Origin: Niabella agricola | GTDB lineage: Bacteria; Bacteroidota; Bacteroidia; Chitinophagales; Chitinophagaceae | DNA length: 64,000 bases | Assembly (NCBI RefSeq): GCF_021538615.1 | Contig: NZ_JAJHIZ010000002.1 | Span: forward strand, 930,001-994,000 | Direction of reading: 5' to 3' | In this document: positions 47,027 through 56,701 of the stretch, piece after piece | How positions within the stretch are numbered: position 1 is the stretch's first letter | Layout: every line of letters begins with the position of its first letter | Notes under the pieces: model-generated | What the model saw: only the letters and a program-made list of their open reading frames with translations | Told to the model about the DNA's origin: nothing | Databases searched by the model: none | Position numbers and translations under genes: made by a program

Positions 47027-49555
47027 ATGAATCATCGATACCTCGTTATTTTATTTTTATTGATTACCCAAATCGGATTTGCTCAAAAAGAAATAAAGAC
47101 TTCCACCTTTAAAGTGCTGGGGGCCTGCGAAATGTGCAAGGAACGGATCGAATCCTCAGTGCTTGATCACAAGGCCAGAACCGCAAAATGGGACGCCATT
47201 TCCCAAATGCTTACTGTAAGCTATGACCCGTCTAAAACCACCGGCGAAAAGATCCTGAAAGCAGTGTCTGAAGCCGGGCACGACAATGAACGTTTTAAGG
47301 CTCCCGACGCCGTTTACCAGGCCCTGCCCGCCTGCTGCCATTACCACCGGGATGCCGATTCCGCTGCGCCAAAGCAAAAACAACTGATCACCGGAGTGGT
47401 GCTGGAAGAAACCGCCAAAGGAAAGATCAACCCCATTCCAAACGCCACGGTAAAAAGCCTGCACTCCAACCAGTATTTTGTTACGGACAGTACCGGGGTG
47501 TTCCGGCTGGAGACCGATCTGCCCACTCATATTGCCATCAGCTATGTAGGCTTTCAATCGGATACCATCAGTGTAAAAAAGCCGGAAATGCTTACCATCA
47601 TCCTGAAAAATTCCTCCACCGGCGATCTGAAAGAAGTGATCGTAAGCTCAAAAAACCCGTCCACCTTTGTGTCTGCCATGAGCATCCTGAATACGCTCAA
47701 TATGGGTGCAAAAGAGCTCACCAAGGCAGCCTGTTGCAATCTTTCCGAAAGCTTTGAAACCAGCCCTTCTGTGGATGTCAGTTATAGTGACGCCGTTACG
47801 GGGGTAAAACAGATCCAGTTGCTGGGATTGTCCGGGAGCTATACCCAGCTACTTACAGAAAACACCCCGGAAATAAAGGGGCTTACCGCGCATTATGGGC
47901 TTACCTATATTCCCGGCCCCTGGATCGAAGGCATCCAGCTGACCAAGGGCACCGGCTCGGTGGTCAACGGTTACGAAAGCATCGCGGGGCAAATAAATGT
48001 GGAGGAAAAAAAGCCCGACAATTCGGAGCAGCTGTTTGTAAATACCTATGTGAACAGTATGGGACGCCTGGAAGCCAATATCCATACGGCTCAGAAACTG
48101 AATGATAAATGGAGTACGGCACTGCTCACCCACGGCAATTACAGCAATAAAACGGTCGATCACAATATGGACGGGTTCAAGGACCTTCCTACCGGGTCAC
48201 AATGGAATGTGATCAACCGCTGGAAGTATCTGGATAATAACGGCTGGATTGTTCAGCTGGCTCTAAAAGCAATGAATGATAAACGGTATGCGGGCCAGGT
48301 GCATTTCGACAAAGACCGCGACCGGTATACTGCCAGCCATTACGGCGTGGGGATTGATGCCGAACAATATGGGTTTACCGGTAAACTGGGCTATGTATTT
48401 CCACAACATAAGTACAAAAGCCTGGGACTGATCCTGTCTGCCAACCAATACACCAATAATGCGTATTATGGCTTAACGGAATACAGCGGCAAACAAAAGC
48501 AGCTCTACGGTAATCTTATTTATCAGTCCATCATCGGCACTACTGATCATAAGTTCCGTACCGGCCTCAGTTTCTCCAACGAAAATTATAACGAGCGGTT
48601 AAACCAGCGCATATACAAACGCAACGAGATGGTTCCCGGTGCGTTTTTTGAATATACCTATACGGCTTCGGATAAGCTTACCGCCATCGCGGGGTTGCGA
48701 CTGGATCATCACAATCAATACGGGTTTATCACCACGCCCCGCTTACATATAAAGTACGATTTCACGCCCAAAACCAACCTGCGTTTATCTGGTGGTTCCG
48801 GCTTCCGGGTCAGCAATATTTTTGCGGAAAATGTGGGTGTTTTTGTAAGCGCAAGGCAATATGAGATCCTGAACCCTACTTCTGCTTATGGTTATGGACT
48901 GGATCCGGAAAAAGCCTGGAACTACGGTCTTAACCTTATACACCATTTTTACCTGGGTAACCGGAAAGGATCGATTGCCCTGGATGCCTATCAAACCCGT
49001 TTCCGTAACCAAACAGTGGCTGATCTCGACGCCAGTTCCCAGGCCATCCGGTTTTATAATTTAAACGGGAAATCGGTTTCCAGCAGTGTGCAGGTGGAGC
49101 TGAATTACGAGCTGCTACGCAAACTGGAACTACGCATGGCCTACCGCTGGCTGGAGGTTCAAACGCAGTACCAACAGGGCTTGCTGGATAAGCCGTTTAC
49201 GGCAAAGCACCGGGCCTTTGTTAACCTGGCTTATGAAACCCGCAACAAATGGAAATTTGATTATACCACCCAGTGGTTAAGCCGGAAACGCATTCCCAAT
49301 ACCGCTGCCAATCCGGCCGGCAAACAAATGGATGCCTGGTCGCCTTCCTTCTTCCAGATGGCCGCACAGGTGAGCAAGCAGTTCGGCAAGCAATGGGAAG
49401 TATATGCAGGCGGGGAAAACCTCACCAACTATGTACAGGAGTACCGGATCATTGATGCGCAGGCGCCCTTCAGTCCGTATTTTGATGGATCATTGATCTG
49501 GGGACCGGTTACCGGCAGGATGGTATACGCCGGTATGCGGTTCCGGATTCCGTAA
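47027..49555 (+). CDS. TonB-dependent receptor with N-terminal heavy-metal-associated domain
   Basis: An 842-residue outer-membrane transporter. Order: signal peptide (1-19), HMA ferredoxin-like domain with CEMC (Cys34, Cys37; about 23-95), a His/Cys-rich stretch ACCHYHRDAD, a carboxypeptidase-regulatory-like domain (about 115-200), plug (AACCNLSESFETSPSVDVSY, GTGSVVNGYESIAGQINVE) and barrel ending in a terminal-strand sequence MVYAGMRFRIP. The periplasmic HMA domain points to Cu or a related soft metal. It follows the HYC_CC_PP gene by 78 bp. Confidence 0.92.
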   Translation: MNHRYLVILFLLITQIGFAQKEIKTSTFKVLGACEMCKERIESSVLDHKARTAKWDAISQMLTVSYDPSKTTGEKILKAVSEAGHDNERFKAPDAVYQALPACCHYHRDADSAAPKQKQLITGVVLEETAKGKINPIPNATVKSLHSNQYFVTDSTGVFRLETDLPTHIAISYVGFQSDTISVKKPEMLTIILKNSSTGDLKEVIVSSKNPSTFVSAMSILNTLNMGAKELTKAACCNLSESFETSPSVDVSYSDAVTGVKQIQLLGLSGSYTQLLTENTPEIKGLTAHYGLTYIPGPWIEGIQLTKGTGSVVNGYESIAGQINVEEKKPDNSEQLFVNTYVNSMGRLEANIHTAQKLNDKWSTALLTHGNYSNKTVDHNMDGFKDLPTGSQWNVINRWKYLDNNGWIVQLALKAMNDKRYAGQVHFDKDRDRYTASHYGVGIDAEQYGFTGKLGYVFPQHKYKSLGLILSANQYTNNAYYGLTEYSGKQKQLYGNLIYQSIIGTTDHKFRTGLSFSNENYNERLNQRIYKRNEMVPGAFFEYTYTASDKLTAIAGLRLDHHNQYGFITTPRLHIKYDFTPKTNLRLSGGSGFRVSNIFAENVGVFVSARQYEILNPTSAYGYGLDPEKAWNYGLNLIHHFYLGNRKGSIALDAYQTRFRNQTVADLDASSQAIRFYNLNGKSVSSSVQVELNYELLRKLELRMAYRWLEVQTQYQQGLLDKPFTAKHRAFVNLAYETRNKWKFDYTTQWLSRKRIPNTAANPAGKQMDAWSPSFFQMAAQVSKQFGKQWEVYAGGENLTNYVQEYRIIDAQAPFSPYFDGSLIWGPVTGRMVYAGMRFRIP

Positions 49556-49740
49556 GAGCCGTTTCAGGTTTAAGGTTCAAAGTTCCAGGCGTGCCCGCCG
49601 CGGCGGGTTGGGTTCCGTTTGTTATTTTGATGTATTTTCTGGTTGCATGTTCAATGCTTAAGGTCAGGTTCATTCCCGCCTGGTGTAAGCTGCTTCACGC
49701 GCAGTTGCCTATAAACATAGACGGGAAAAAAAATTTATGA

Positions 49741-50067
49741 AGCAGTAACGGCATCTTTATTTTCACATTCTCAAATGCTCACATCTTCAAATTTTCAAAT
49801 GCCCGGCAGTTCTTCTGCTAAACTGATTACCGGTCCGGTACTCCCGGGACGTCCCCTACGGGAGACATCCCGGAAATGACCACTAAAGGCCGATTTCAGA
49901 ATACCGTTCAAGATTCCTGGTTGGGTTCCGTTTGGTACTTCGACAACGGGTGCAATCCTGCTTCTCAAGACAGAGTATTTACGTTCCTTCCGGGGGAAAG
50001 ATTCCAAAGCAGTTACGGCATCTTCATTTTCACATTCTCAAATGCTCACATCTTCAAATTTTCAAAT
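49741..50067. repeat. 60-bp direct repeat pair
   Basis: 49741-49800 and 50008-50067 agree at 58 of 60 positions. The unit ends in the word TTCAAATTTTCAAAT, which also occurs near 42680 upstream of groEL. Confidence 0.8.
49844..49873. repeat. REP-like palindrome, variant outer stem
   Basis: Same 30-bp plan as the 46.2-kb copies: CCGGGA-C-GTCCC-N5-GGAGAC-A-TCCCGG. The core is conserved and both sides of the outer stem have changed together. Confidence 0.8.
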
Positions 50068-50192
50068 CCCACATTCACTTTTACATTTAATATTTTTCAT
50101 TCCATATTTAACATTCCCCGAAGGGATTGGCACGGGATTGGCATTTAAAGAGCGGCGGTCACTTTATTTAATCATTTTTAAAAACAACGATT

Positions 50193-50528
50193 ATGGAAGA
50201 AAACAAAGCGTCGTTTTTCGACAAAGCCAAAGAAACCCTGTCTGACCTCAAGGAGAAGGCCGGTGAGGCCTGGGATAAAACCAAAGATACGCTGGAAGAC
50301 GCCTGGGATGCTACGAAGGACAAAGCGGAGGAACTAAAGGATTCGATCAGTGAAAAAATAGATGAGGTCCGGGGCAAAGAGGATCCGTCTGCGGCGGCAA
50401 CAGCACAGGAAAAGGTGGCCAACGCAGAAGCATTTGTTAAAGAAAAACTGGAGGAAACAAAACAAGGTGCCGAACATCTGGCAGACAAAGCGGAACAAAA
50501 ACTAGAAGGACTAAAAGATAACGAATAA
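50193..50528 (+). CDS. small charged helical-repeat protein of unknown function
   Basis: A 111-residue protein made of degenerate 11-residue amphipathic repeats (KAKETLSDLKEKAGEAWDK and similar), rich in Lys, Glu, Asp and Ala. It has no signal peptide and no cysteine. This composition resembles LEA-like or YtxH/CsbD-like stress proteins; homology is not claimed. It probably forms an extended coiled helix. It is followed 22 bp later by a strong terminator. Confidence 0.75.
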   Translation: MEENKASFFDKAKETLSDLKEKAGEAWDKTKDTLEDAWDATKDKAEELKDSISEKIDEVRGKEDPSAAATAQEKVANAEAFVKEKLEETKQGAEHLADKAEQKLEGLKDNE

Positions 50529-50550
50529 CTATAGACCCATTTGCTTCTAC

Positions 50551-50574
50551 GCCGCCCCAACGGGCGGCTTTTTT
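50551..50574 (+). terminator. terminator after the helical-repeat gene
   Basis: 7-bp stem GCCGCCC/GGGCGGC (50551-50557 with 50562-50568), loop CAAC, then T6. Confidence 0.9.
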
Positions 50575-50689
50575 GCATATTTGGCTGAATGTTGCACCGG
50601 TCACTACCGGAAGCCGGTACCTGAGAGTTGAGCCGAAGCATCTGGATTTTAAAATTTGATATTTCTCATTGGTTATTTTAAATTGCCCC

Positions 50690-51817
50690 ATGGATACTTC
50701 GCTGATTGACGAACTGAACGACAAACCGTCCCGGAAAAAATTACTGTACCCCGTTAACCCGGAGCTTTCGGCCTATTTAAAACACCAGGGACGGGAAGTG
50801 AAGCTACCCGTTTCGCACCGTGACCTCCTAAATTTTACCTGGTCGATCCCTATAAAGGACAAGGATGGCAATTATACTCATTGGGAAAAGGCGATTTACG
50901 ACAAGCGCGATTGGGATTTTTTAAAAGAAGGACTGGTAAAGATCTACGCGATCCTAAAAACCGAAGGCGATATGAGCTTTGCGAACCAGCTGGATGTAGC
51001 GCGCATTGATTATTGCAATTTCGGAAATTCCCTGCCCTTCCGTATCCGGATCATTAATAAGTTCAATGCGAATTTTGATCATTACTATATGAAGATCACG
51101 GATGCTTCCCGCATCTACGGACTGGAAATGGAGCATATCCTATCCCCCAACCGGATCACGTTTTATACCGATGGCGGCACATTAGTAGAAGAGCATATCC
51201 CGGGTATACCAGGAGATGTGTTCCTGAACCAGTACCTGGATCTTCCGGAGACGAACAAAACCCGCTTTGCCAAAGAATTTGTAAAGTTCAACGAGCGGTG
51301 CTTTGTACGCCTGCTGGGCGATATGCGGAGTTATAATTTTGTGATCGTCAGCACACCGGATATTGAGGGATACCAGTACCGCATCCGGGCGATCGATTTC
51401 GACCAGCAAAGCTATGAGGGACGCAAAAGTTTATATATGCCGCAGTTCTTCAAGGAAAACAACCGGTTTGTGCAAACCGTGCTGAGCCATCTGAATAAAG
51501 AGTCCATTGAACAATACAAGGCAGAGGAACGATCTGCCATGGCCTTCCGGGTGGCTGCCGGCCGTTTCCGGCTGATGGAATTGCTGAATATCATGTCGCG
51601 GGATACCATTTCCCCTGTTGCCAAACAAAAACAGCTGGCCGAACAGCTCAACCAGCATTTTCATACGGCGGCTTTTAACCGCTGCAATTCCATGGGGCAG
51701 ATCCTGAAACTGCATTTGAAATATATGCTACGCGAAAACCTGAAGCTGATCCAGGAAAAAACACGGTCGCTCAAAAAACCGGTTTTCAAGCCCTTTTCGC
51801 GGAACGCCGGAAAATAA
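50690..51817 (+). CDS. conserved hypothetical protein with kinase-like motif order
   Basis: A 375-residue soluble protein I cannot assign to a named family. Motifs appear in the order of a protein-kinase/aminoglycoside-phosphotransferase fold: a strand with YYMKITDAS (Lys135), a following helix with YGLEMEHIL, a hinge-like VEEHIPGIPGDVF (166-178), LLGDMRSYNFVIV (Asp211, Asn216) and AIDFDQQ (Asp236, Asp238). No glycine-rich loop is evident. ATG 50690 is chosen over the in-frame GTG at 50669. It stands alone between two terminator-flanked genes. Confidence 0.65.
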   Translation: MDTSLIDELNDKPSRKKLLYPVNPELSAYLKHQGREVKLPVSHRDLLNFTWSIPIKDKDGNYTHWEKAIYDKRDWDFLKEGLVKIYAILKTEGDMSFANQLDVARIDYCNFGNSLPFRIRIINKFNANFDHYYMKITDASRIYGLEMEHILSPNRITFYTDGGTLVEEHIPGIPGDVFLNQYLDLPETNKTRFAKEFVKFNERCFVRLLGDMRSYNFVIVSTPDIEGYQYRIRAIDFDQQSYEGRKSLYMPQFFKENNRFVQTVLSHLNKESIEQYKAEERSAMAFRVAAGRFRLMELLNIMSRDTISPVAKQKQLAEQLNQHFHTAAFNRCNSMGQILKLHLKYMLRENLKLIQEKTRSLKKPVFKPFSRNAGK

Positions 51818-52007
51818 ACCAGGGTTTTGTGTAAAAAATACACATTCACGGTCCCAAAACCGCAGCACGATTATTAAAAATTCACATTTCGGCAAAGAAG
51901 TTTAAACAACTTCAATATATTCATTGAAATGACAGATAATTTCTCAGGAATGGTTAACTTAGCGCCTCGTAAAACGAAAAATACAGTTGTTTTTAAAATT
52001 TTAATGA

Positions 52008-53078
52008 ATGAGTAAATACAGAGCCGGGGTTTTATTTGGCAAAGAGCTGGAAGACCTCTACAACGACGCAAAAGACAATCAGTTTGCATTACCTGCAGTA
52101 AACGTAGTGGGAACCGACAGTGTGAATGCTGTTTTAGAAACCGCAGCAAAAGTAAACTCCCCTGTAATGATCCAGTTCAGTAACGGCGGAGCACAGTTCT
52201 TTGCCGGTAAAGGCATGCCGAACGACAAATTGCAGGCAAATATTTCCGGTGCCATCAGCGGTGCCCTGCACGTGCACAATGTAGCAAAGTACTACGGGGT
52301 TCCCGTGGTATTGCACACAGACCACGCTGCAAAAAAATGGTTGCCCTGGATCAGCGCGCTGATCGATGCCGGCGAACAATATCATAAAGAAAAAGGCCAG
52401 CCGCTTTACAGCTCGCACATGCTCGATCTGAGCGAAGAGCCGCTCAACGAAAATATCGAGATCTCTGTTGAATATTTCAAACGCATGGCGCCCCTGGGCA
52501 TGAGCATCGAAATCGAGCTGGGTGTTACCGGTGGTGAGGAAGATGGCGTAGACAATACCGATGTGGATAACTCCAAATTATATACACAGCCTGAAGACGT
52601 GGCACAGGCTTACGAAGCATTAAGCAAGGTTGGAAACCTGTTTACCGTTGCTGCTGCATTTGGTAACGTGCATGGAGTGTACAAGCCCGGTAATGTAGTG
52701 TTGACGCCTACCATCCTGGATAATAGCCAGAAATTCATTCAGCAAAAATTCGGCACGGCTTCCGACAAACCGGTTTACTTCGTGTTCCATGGCGGTAGCG
52801 GTTCTGAAAAGGCAAAGATCACCGAAGCCATAGGTTATGGCGCTATCAAAATGAACCTCGATACGGATATGCAATGGGCATTTGCTGAAGGCGTATTCGA
52901 TTATTACAAAAAGAACGAAGCCTATCTGCAAGGTCAGCTGGGTAACCCGGAAGGTGAAGACAAGCCCAACAAAAAATACTACGATCCCCGCGTATGGCTG
53001 CGCAAAGGTGAAGAGTTTTTTGTAAAACGTCTGGAAGAAGCATTTACCGATCTGAACTGTATCGGCAGAAACGCGTAA
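52008..53078 (+). CDS. fbaA: class II fructose-bisphosphate aldolase
   Basis: Cleaves fructose 1,6-bisphosphate into dihydroxyacetone phosphate and glyceraldehyde 3-phosphate with a zinc ion. The 356-residue protein has the zinc-ligand motif LHTDHAAKKWLPW (near 104), the Glu in IEIELGVTGGEEDGVDN, the HGVYKPG and HGGSGS zinc/phosphate motifs, and MNLDTDMQWAF. Length and motifs match the class IIA (FbaA) type. It is followed by a terminator; the start is ATG 52008. Confidence 0.96.
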   Translation: MSKYRAGVLFGKELEDLYNDAKDNQFALPAVNVVGTDSVNAVLETAAKVNSPVMIQFSNGGAQFFAGKGMPNDKLQANISGAISGALHVHNVAKYYGVPVVLHTDHAAKKWLPWISALIDAGEQYHKEKGQPLYSSHMLDLSEEPLNENIEISVEYFKRMAPLGMSIEIELGVTGGEEDGVDNTDVDNSKLYTQPEDVAQAYEALSKVGNLFTVAAAFGNVHGVYKPGNVVLTPTILDNSQKFIQQKFGTASDKPVYFVFHGGSGSEKAKITEAIGYGAIKMNLDTDMQWAFAEGVFDYYKKNEAYLQGQLGNPEGEDKPNKKYYDPRVWLRKGEEFFVKRLEEAFTDLNCIGRNA

Positions 53079-53100
53079 GACATATCTTAGTTTCAATAGC

Positions 53101-53133
53101 ATCCCTGCTCCTGCTGGAGCGGGGATTTTTTTT
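53101..53133 (+). terminator. terminator after fbaA
   Basis: Stem formed by ATCCCTGCTCC and GGAGCGGGGAT (one wobble) around a short loop, followed by T8. Confidence 0.88.
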
Positions 53134-53222
53134 GTAGCCTTGCGGCGGATATACCACGAAGGCTTGATGGCTCAAAGAAACATGAAGAAAATATTTTCAG
53201 TGGTTCAGTGCATCCACGGCTT

Positions 53223-56200
53223 CTACAAAATTTCCAGCAGTTCCTTTTTTGACAGGGTTTTTAAAAAAGCAGCTTCCGTTTTGATTAGGCCCTGCGCCAG
53301 CTTTTTTTTCTTTTGCTGAAGACGCACGATCTTTTCTTCAATAGTGTTGGTGCAGATCAGCCGAACCGCAACAATATGTTTTGTTTGCCCAATCCGGTGA
53401 CTTCGGTCAATAGCCTGGTTTTCTGCCGCGGGATTCCACCAGGGGTCTACCAGGTATACATAATCGGCCGCCGTAAGATTCAGGCCTACACCTCCGGCTT
53501 TCAAACTGATCAGAAATACACGCACCTGTTCATTTGTCTGGAACTGATGCACCCTTGCACCCCGGTCGGTGGTTTTTCCTGTCAGGTATTCGAACGGGAT
53601 ATTGCGATGTTCCAGTTCCGCTTTAATCAGCTCCAGCATACCCACAAACTGGGAAAAGACCAGTATCTTGTGCTCTTTCGACTTGCTTTCGATCTGCTCG
53701 GTTAGTACATCAATTTTAACGGCATGTGCTTTCGGATAGCCTTCTTTTAGTAAGACCGGCGCATTGCAGATCTGGCGCAGTTTGGTTAATCCGGTCAGTA
53801 CATGCATACTGTTTTTGCGGATGTTTTCCTCATCTGTAACCGATATCAATTCCCGCAGTTCACGCTCGTAGCGGTCATATATTTTACGTTGCTCCGTATT
53901 CATTTCACAATAGATGACCATCTCAGTTTTTGCGGGCAACTGTTTTGCCACCTGTTTCTTGGTCCTTCGTAAAATAAACGGACGGATCTTTTGCTGTAGT
54001 TCCAAAGCGCGTTTGCTGTATTCAAACTGATCAATCGGTATCGCATAGATATCTCTAAAATGCTGCCTGCTTCCCAACAACCCCGGGCAGGCAAAAGACA
54101 ACTGTCCATACAGGTCAAACGTATTGTTTTCTACAGGAGTCCCCGTCAGTACTATTTTATTCCTCGACTGTAATAACCGGGCCGCTTTATGGCGTTCCGA
54201 ATCGGGGTTCTTTATTGCCTGCGACTCATCAAGGAAAATATAGTTGAACCGGAACGTCTTTAAAAACCGGATATCCGAAACCATCATCCCATAGCTGGTC
54301 AGCACCACTTCATGGGCATCCAGGACCTCAGTATGCTTCTGCCGCGCTGCGCCGTGATGCACCAATACGCGCACCGAAGGCGCAAACCGGGTGAACTCTT
54401 CCTGCCAGTTGAACAGTAATGAAGTGGGCACCACTACCAGGTTGGTTTGATGGCCGTACTTTTCCCTTTGCGATAAAATGAAGGCGATGATCTGCACAGT
54501 TTTTCCCAGCCCCATATCATCGGCTAAACAGCCGCCAAAGTTAAATTGATCTAAAAGACATAACCAATTGAGGCCTTCACGCTGATACGTTCTCAGCTCG
54601 GCTTTTAAAGCGGCCGGAACCGTTACCTCCGGCAATGGCAGCATGCCGGAGAAATGCCGGGCATACCCATCGATTTCTGCTTCTATTGCCGGGTCCGGTG
54701 GTTCTGACTCAAATAAAGCCGGCATTTCGCTAAAGTTGATCTTTGGAATCTTCAGGAACGGGCCGTCCATGTCCGCCGCGTTGAAATACCGTGTCAACCG
54801 GCTTATCCATTCATCCGGCAGGATCCCCAGGGTGCCGTCATCCAGCTGCACAAATTTTCTTTTATTACGGATGGCGCTGTGTAATTGTTTTAAGGAGGCC
54901 TGCTGTGTTCCAAAAGATGCCGTCAAGCGGGCATTAAACCAGTCGGTACCGCTAACTATCTTAATGCTTATTTTCGCCGGATGGGCATTTCGTTTGTTAT
55001 GCTTCAACTCGTTAAAACCCAGTATGGAAATGCCTTCATTCCGCCAAACCTCAAAGGCTTTCAGAAACCACCCCTCATCCAGAAACTGATCTTTATGCAG
55101 GTAGAAATATTCATGTTCCTCTAATTGCATGGCAAAATCAGCATGTTGTTCCATCACCAGGGCGGTGAAGCGGATCTCCTGTTCCTGGTCCCGGTTTATT
55201 TTAAACAGGTTCCCGTTCTGGTCGGTATCGAACAGCTGCTTCCGGGAGTATACCGGAACCTCCATCGATCCGTATTTCATGACCGGTGTGATGGAAACAA
55301 AATTGCCTTCCTGTTGCAGGTAAAGGATCCGCTCTGTATGAGACGGTTTCTCCGCCTGCTGTTCCGGTGTTGCCTGGTAAATATAACTGTAATGGATCTG
55401 CACCCGGTGTTCCAATGGAGCGAGAACGGTATGAAGAACGTTTTCGTATTTGGAAGCATGGATGAGTAACCGCTCGTTATTGCTCTTAAAAAAACGGAGG
55501 ATACGGTGCAGATCCGGATCGGCAATCAGGCGCCATTTACCCTGGTAGCATAAAAAATAATCGTTTTGGATGGCGGCATCTTTAAATGAAAGGGAGCCGT
55601 CCTCAAACAACAGCGCTCCTGTAATCTCATAAAAAGGTTCCTTCCTGAATACGGTAAGCTGAATTTCCGCGTTCAATATTTCCGGCTTAACCGGCCGCAG
55701 GGATCGAACGGTAATCGTTTCTGAGATCCCGGGGTCATGATGGTACACATCCAGTTTCATCGGGTTTTGAACGATCTGATTCAATGCCTCCAGTTCCATG
55801 GCGCTGCTAAGTGCTGCGTATTTATGCTGGAACGTAGCAATTGCTGTATAAAACTTGATCTCCGAAGACAGGTCTGTTTTCCAGATGCATTGCAGCGGAT
55901 CGATATCGGTTAACGGATTTTTAATGGTTCCGGCCTGTGTCCGGCCGGCTTCCATCAATAGAATATTCAGCTTGCCGGAATAGCGGTGTTTGCTGATCAC
56001 CAGTACCGGTTTTTCCCGTGCCTCCTGTGCCGCCCGTTCTTTTACAGCAGCTACTCGTTGTAGTGTCAGTGCCTTTTTGAGCGCTGGTGCGTCTGTTTGA
56101 AGCAGTTCTTTGATCCTGGATTCGATATGCAGTTTTCCATCCCTGAATTCCAGCCGGAAATAAACATCCAGATCCGGTTCGGTTTCCAGGCCATAAGGTT

Positions 56201-56561
56201 TCGCCGCGGATAACAGCATTTGATGGCGCAGTGCCATATCAAAGAATACCCGGTAATTCTTTTGCTCCAGGATGCTGTGAATGACCAATACCTGATGTGC
56301 ACATAAACGGCCGGTTGGGTTATCACAGGAGCAGGAGGTTACCAACGAAGTGTTGGTTTGAGTAACGGCCACCCTGGGGAAACCGATGGTTGAAGTTCTT
56401 TTTGTAAATACGCCGGCATTCAGTTCGAGCGTAAGCGGGTAAATGTCGCGGGCATCCGCTGTTTCCATAATGCCCGTGGCCGCTGTATGTTTCAACACTT
56501 CATATATCGAAAGCGTGCTGATTGTTGCATTGGGCAACATATAGGTGCCAGGTATTCCCAT
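53223..56561 (-). CDS. SNF2-family DEAD/DEAH-box helicase with SWIM zinc finger
   Basis: An 1112-residue Swi2/Snf2-like ATPase. N-terminal SWIM finger CSCDNPTGRLCAHQ (about 78-91), long middle region, then the helicase core: motif I DDMGLGKTVQ (about 680), motif II DESQ (near 777, in place of DEAH), motif III LTGTPVENN, and the C-terminal lobe with LISLKAGGVGLNLTAADYV and RSHRIGQTKHI. It probably remodels protein-DNA complexes. No methylase or nuclease neighbour is present, so a DISARM or similar defence system is not indicated. Confidence 0.92.
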   Translation of the reverse strand: MGIPGTYMLPNATISTLSIYEVLKHTAATGIMETADARDIYPLTLELNAGVFTKRTSTIGFPRVAVTQTNTSLVTSCSCDNPTGRLCAHQVLVIHSILEQKNYRVFFDMALRHQMLLSAAKPYGLETEPDLDVYFRLEFRDGKLHIESRIKELLQTDAPALKKALTLQRVAAVKERAAQEAREKPVLVISKHRYSGKLNILLMEAGRTQAGTIKNPLTDIDPLQCIWKTDLSSEIKFYTAIATFQHKYAALSSAMELEALNQIVQNPMKLDVYHHDPGISETITVRSLRPVKPEILNAEIQLTVFRKEPFYEITGALLFEDGSLSFKDAAIQNDYFLCYQGKWRLIADPDLHRILRFFKSNNERLLIHASKYENVLHTVLAPLEHRVQIHYSYIYQATPEQQAEKPSHTERILYLQQEGNFVSITPVMKYGSMEVPVYSRKQLFDTDQNGNLFKINRDQEQEIRFTALVMEQHADFAMQLEEHEYFYLHKDQFLDEGWFLKAFEVWRNEGISILGFNELKHNKRNAHPAKISIKIVSGTDWFNARLTASFGTQQASLKQLHSAIRNKRKFVQLDDGTLGILPDEWISRLTRYFNAADMDGPFLKIPKINFSEMPALFESEPPDPAIEAEIDGYARHFSGMLPLPEVTVPAALKAELRTYQREGLNWLCLLDQFNFGGCLADDMGLGKTVQIIAFILSQREKYGHQTNLVVVPTSLLFNWQEEFTRFAPSVRVLVHHGAARQKHTEVLDAHEVVLTSYGMMVSDIRFLKTFRFNYIFLDESQAIKNPDSERHKAARLLQSRNKIVLTGTPVENNTFDLYGQLSFACPGLLGSRQHFRDIYAIPIDQFEYSKRALELQQKIRPFILRRTKKQVAKQLPAKTEMVIYCEMNTEQRKIYDRYERELRELISVTDEENIRKNSMHVLTGLTKLRQICNAPVLLKEGYPKAHAVKIDVLTEQIESKSKEHKILVFSQFVGMLELIKAELEHRNIPFEYLTGKTTDRGARVHQFQTNEQVRVFLISLKAGGVGLNLTAADYVYLVDPWWNPAAENQAIDRSHRIGQTKHIVAVRLICTNTIEEKIVRLQQKKKKLAQGLIKTEAAFLKTLSKKELLEIL

Positions 56562-56654
56562 AATTGTTCTGACGTAAATTTCCGGATTGGTAAAAGTAGA
56601 AAAAATCGGTTGATCAGCGGGATAATTATCGATCTCCTATTGACATAAATGAAA

Positions 56655-56679
56655 AAACCGCCCCGGGAAGGAGCGGTTT
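56655..56679 (-). terminator. terminator after rlpA
   Basis: Inverted repeat AAACCGC/GCGGTTT (with inner G-C pairs), followed on the minus strand by T6, about 20 bp past the rlpA stop. Confidence 0.8.
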
Positions 56680-56701
56680 ACCATTATAAAAATTTCAACC
56701 C

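Larger units (their letters stand above)
49556..50192. other. 637-bp intergenic region with several repeats
   Basis: No gene seen. It holds the palindrome CCCGCCG/CGGCGGG at 49594-49607, a 60-bp direct repeat (49741-49800 and 50008-50067), and a REP-like palindrome at 49844-49873 between the two repeat copies. Confidence 0.6.

Noticed and set aside
53223..56561. SNF2 helicase as part of a phage-defence system such as DISARM
   Set aside because: The neighbours are aldolase and RlpA genes; there is no methylase, PLD nuclease or DUF1998 gene. The SWIM-SNF2 type is a common stand-alone protein.
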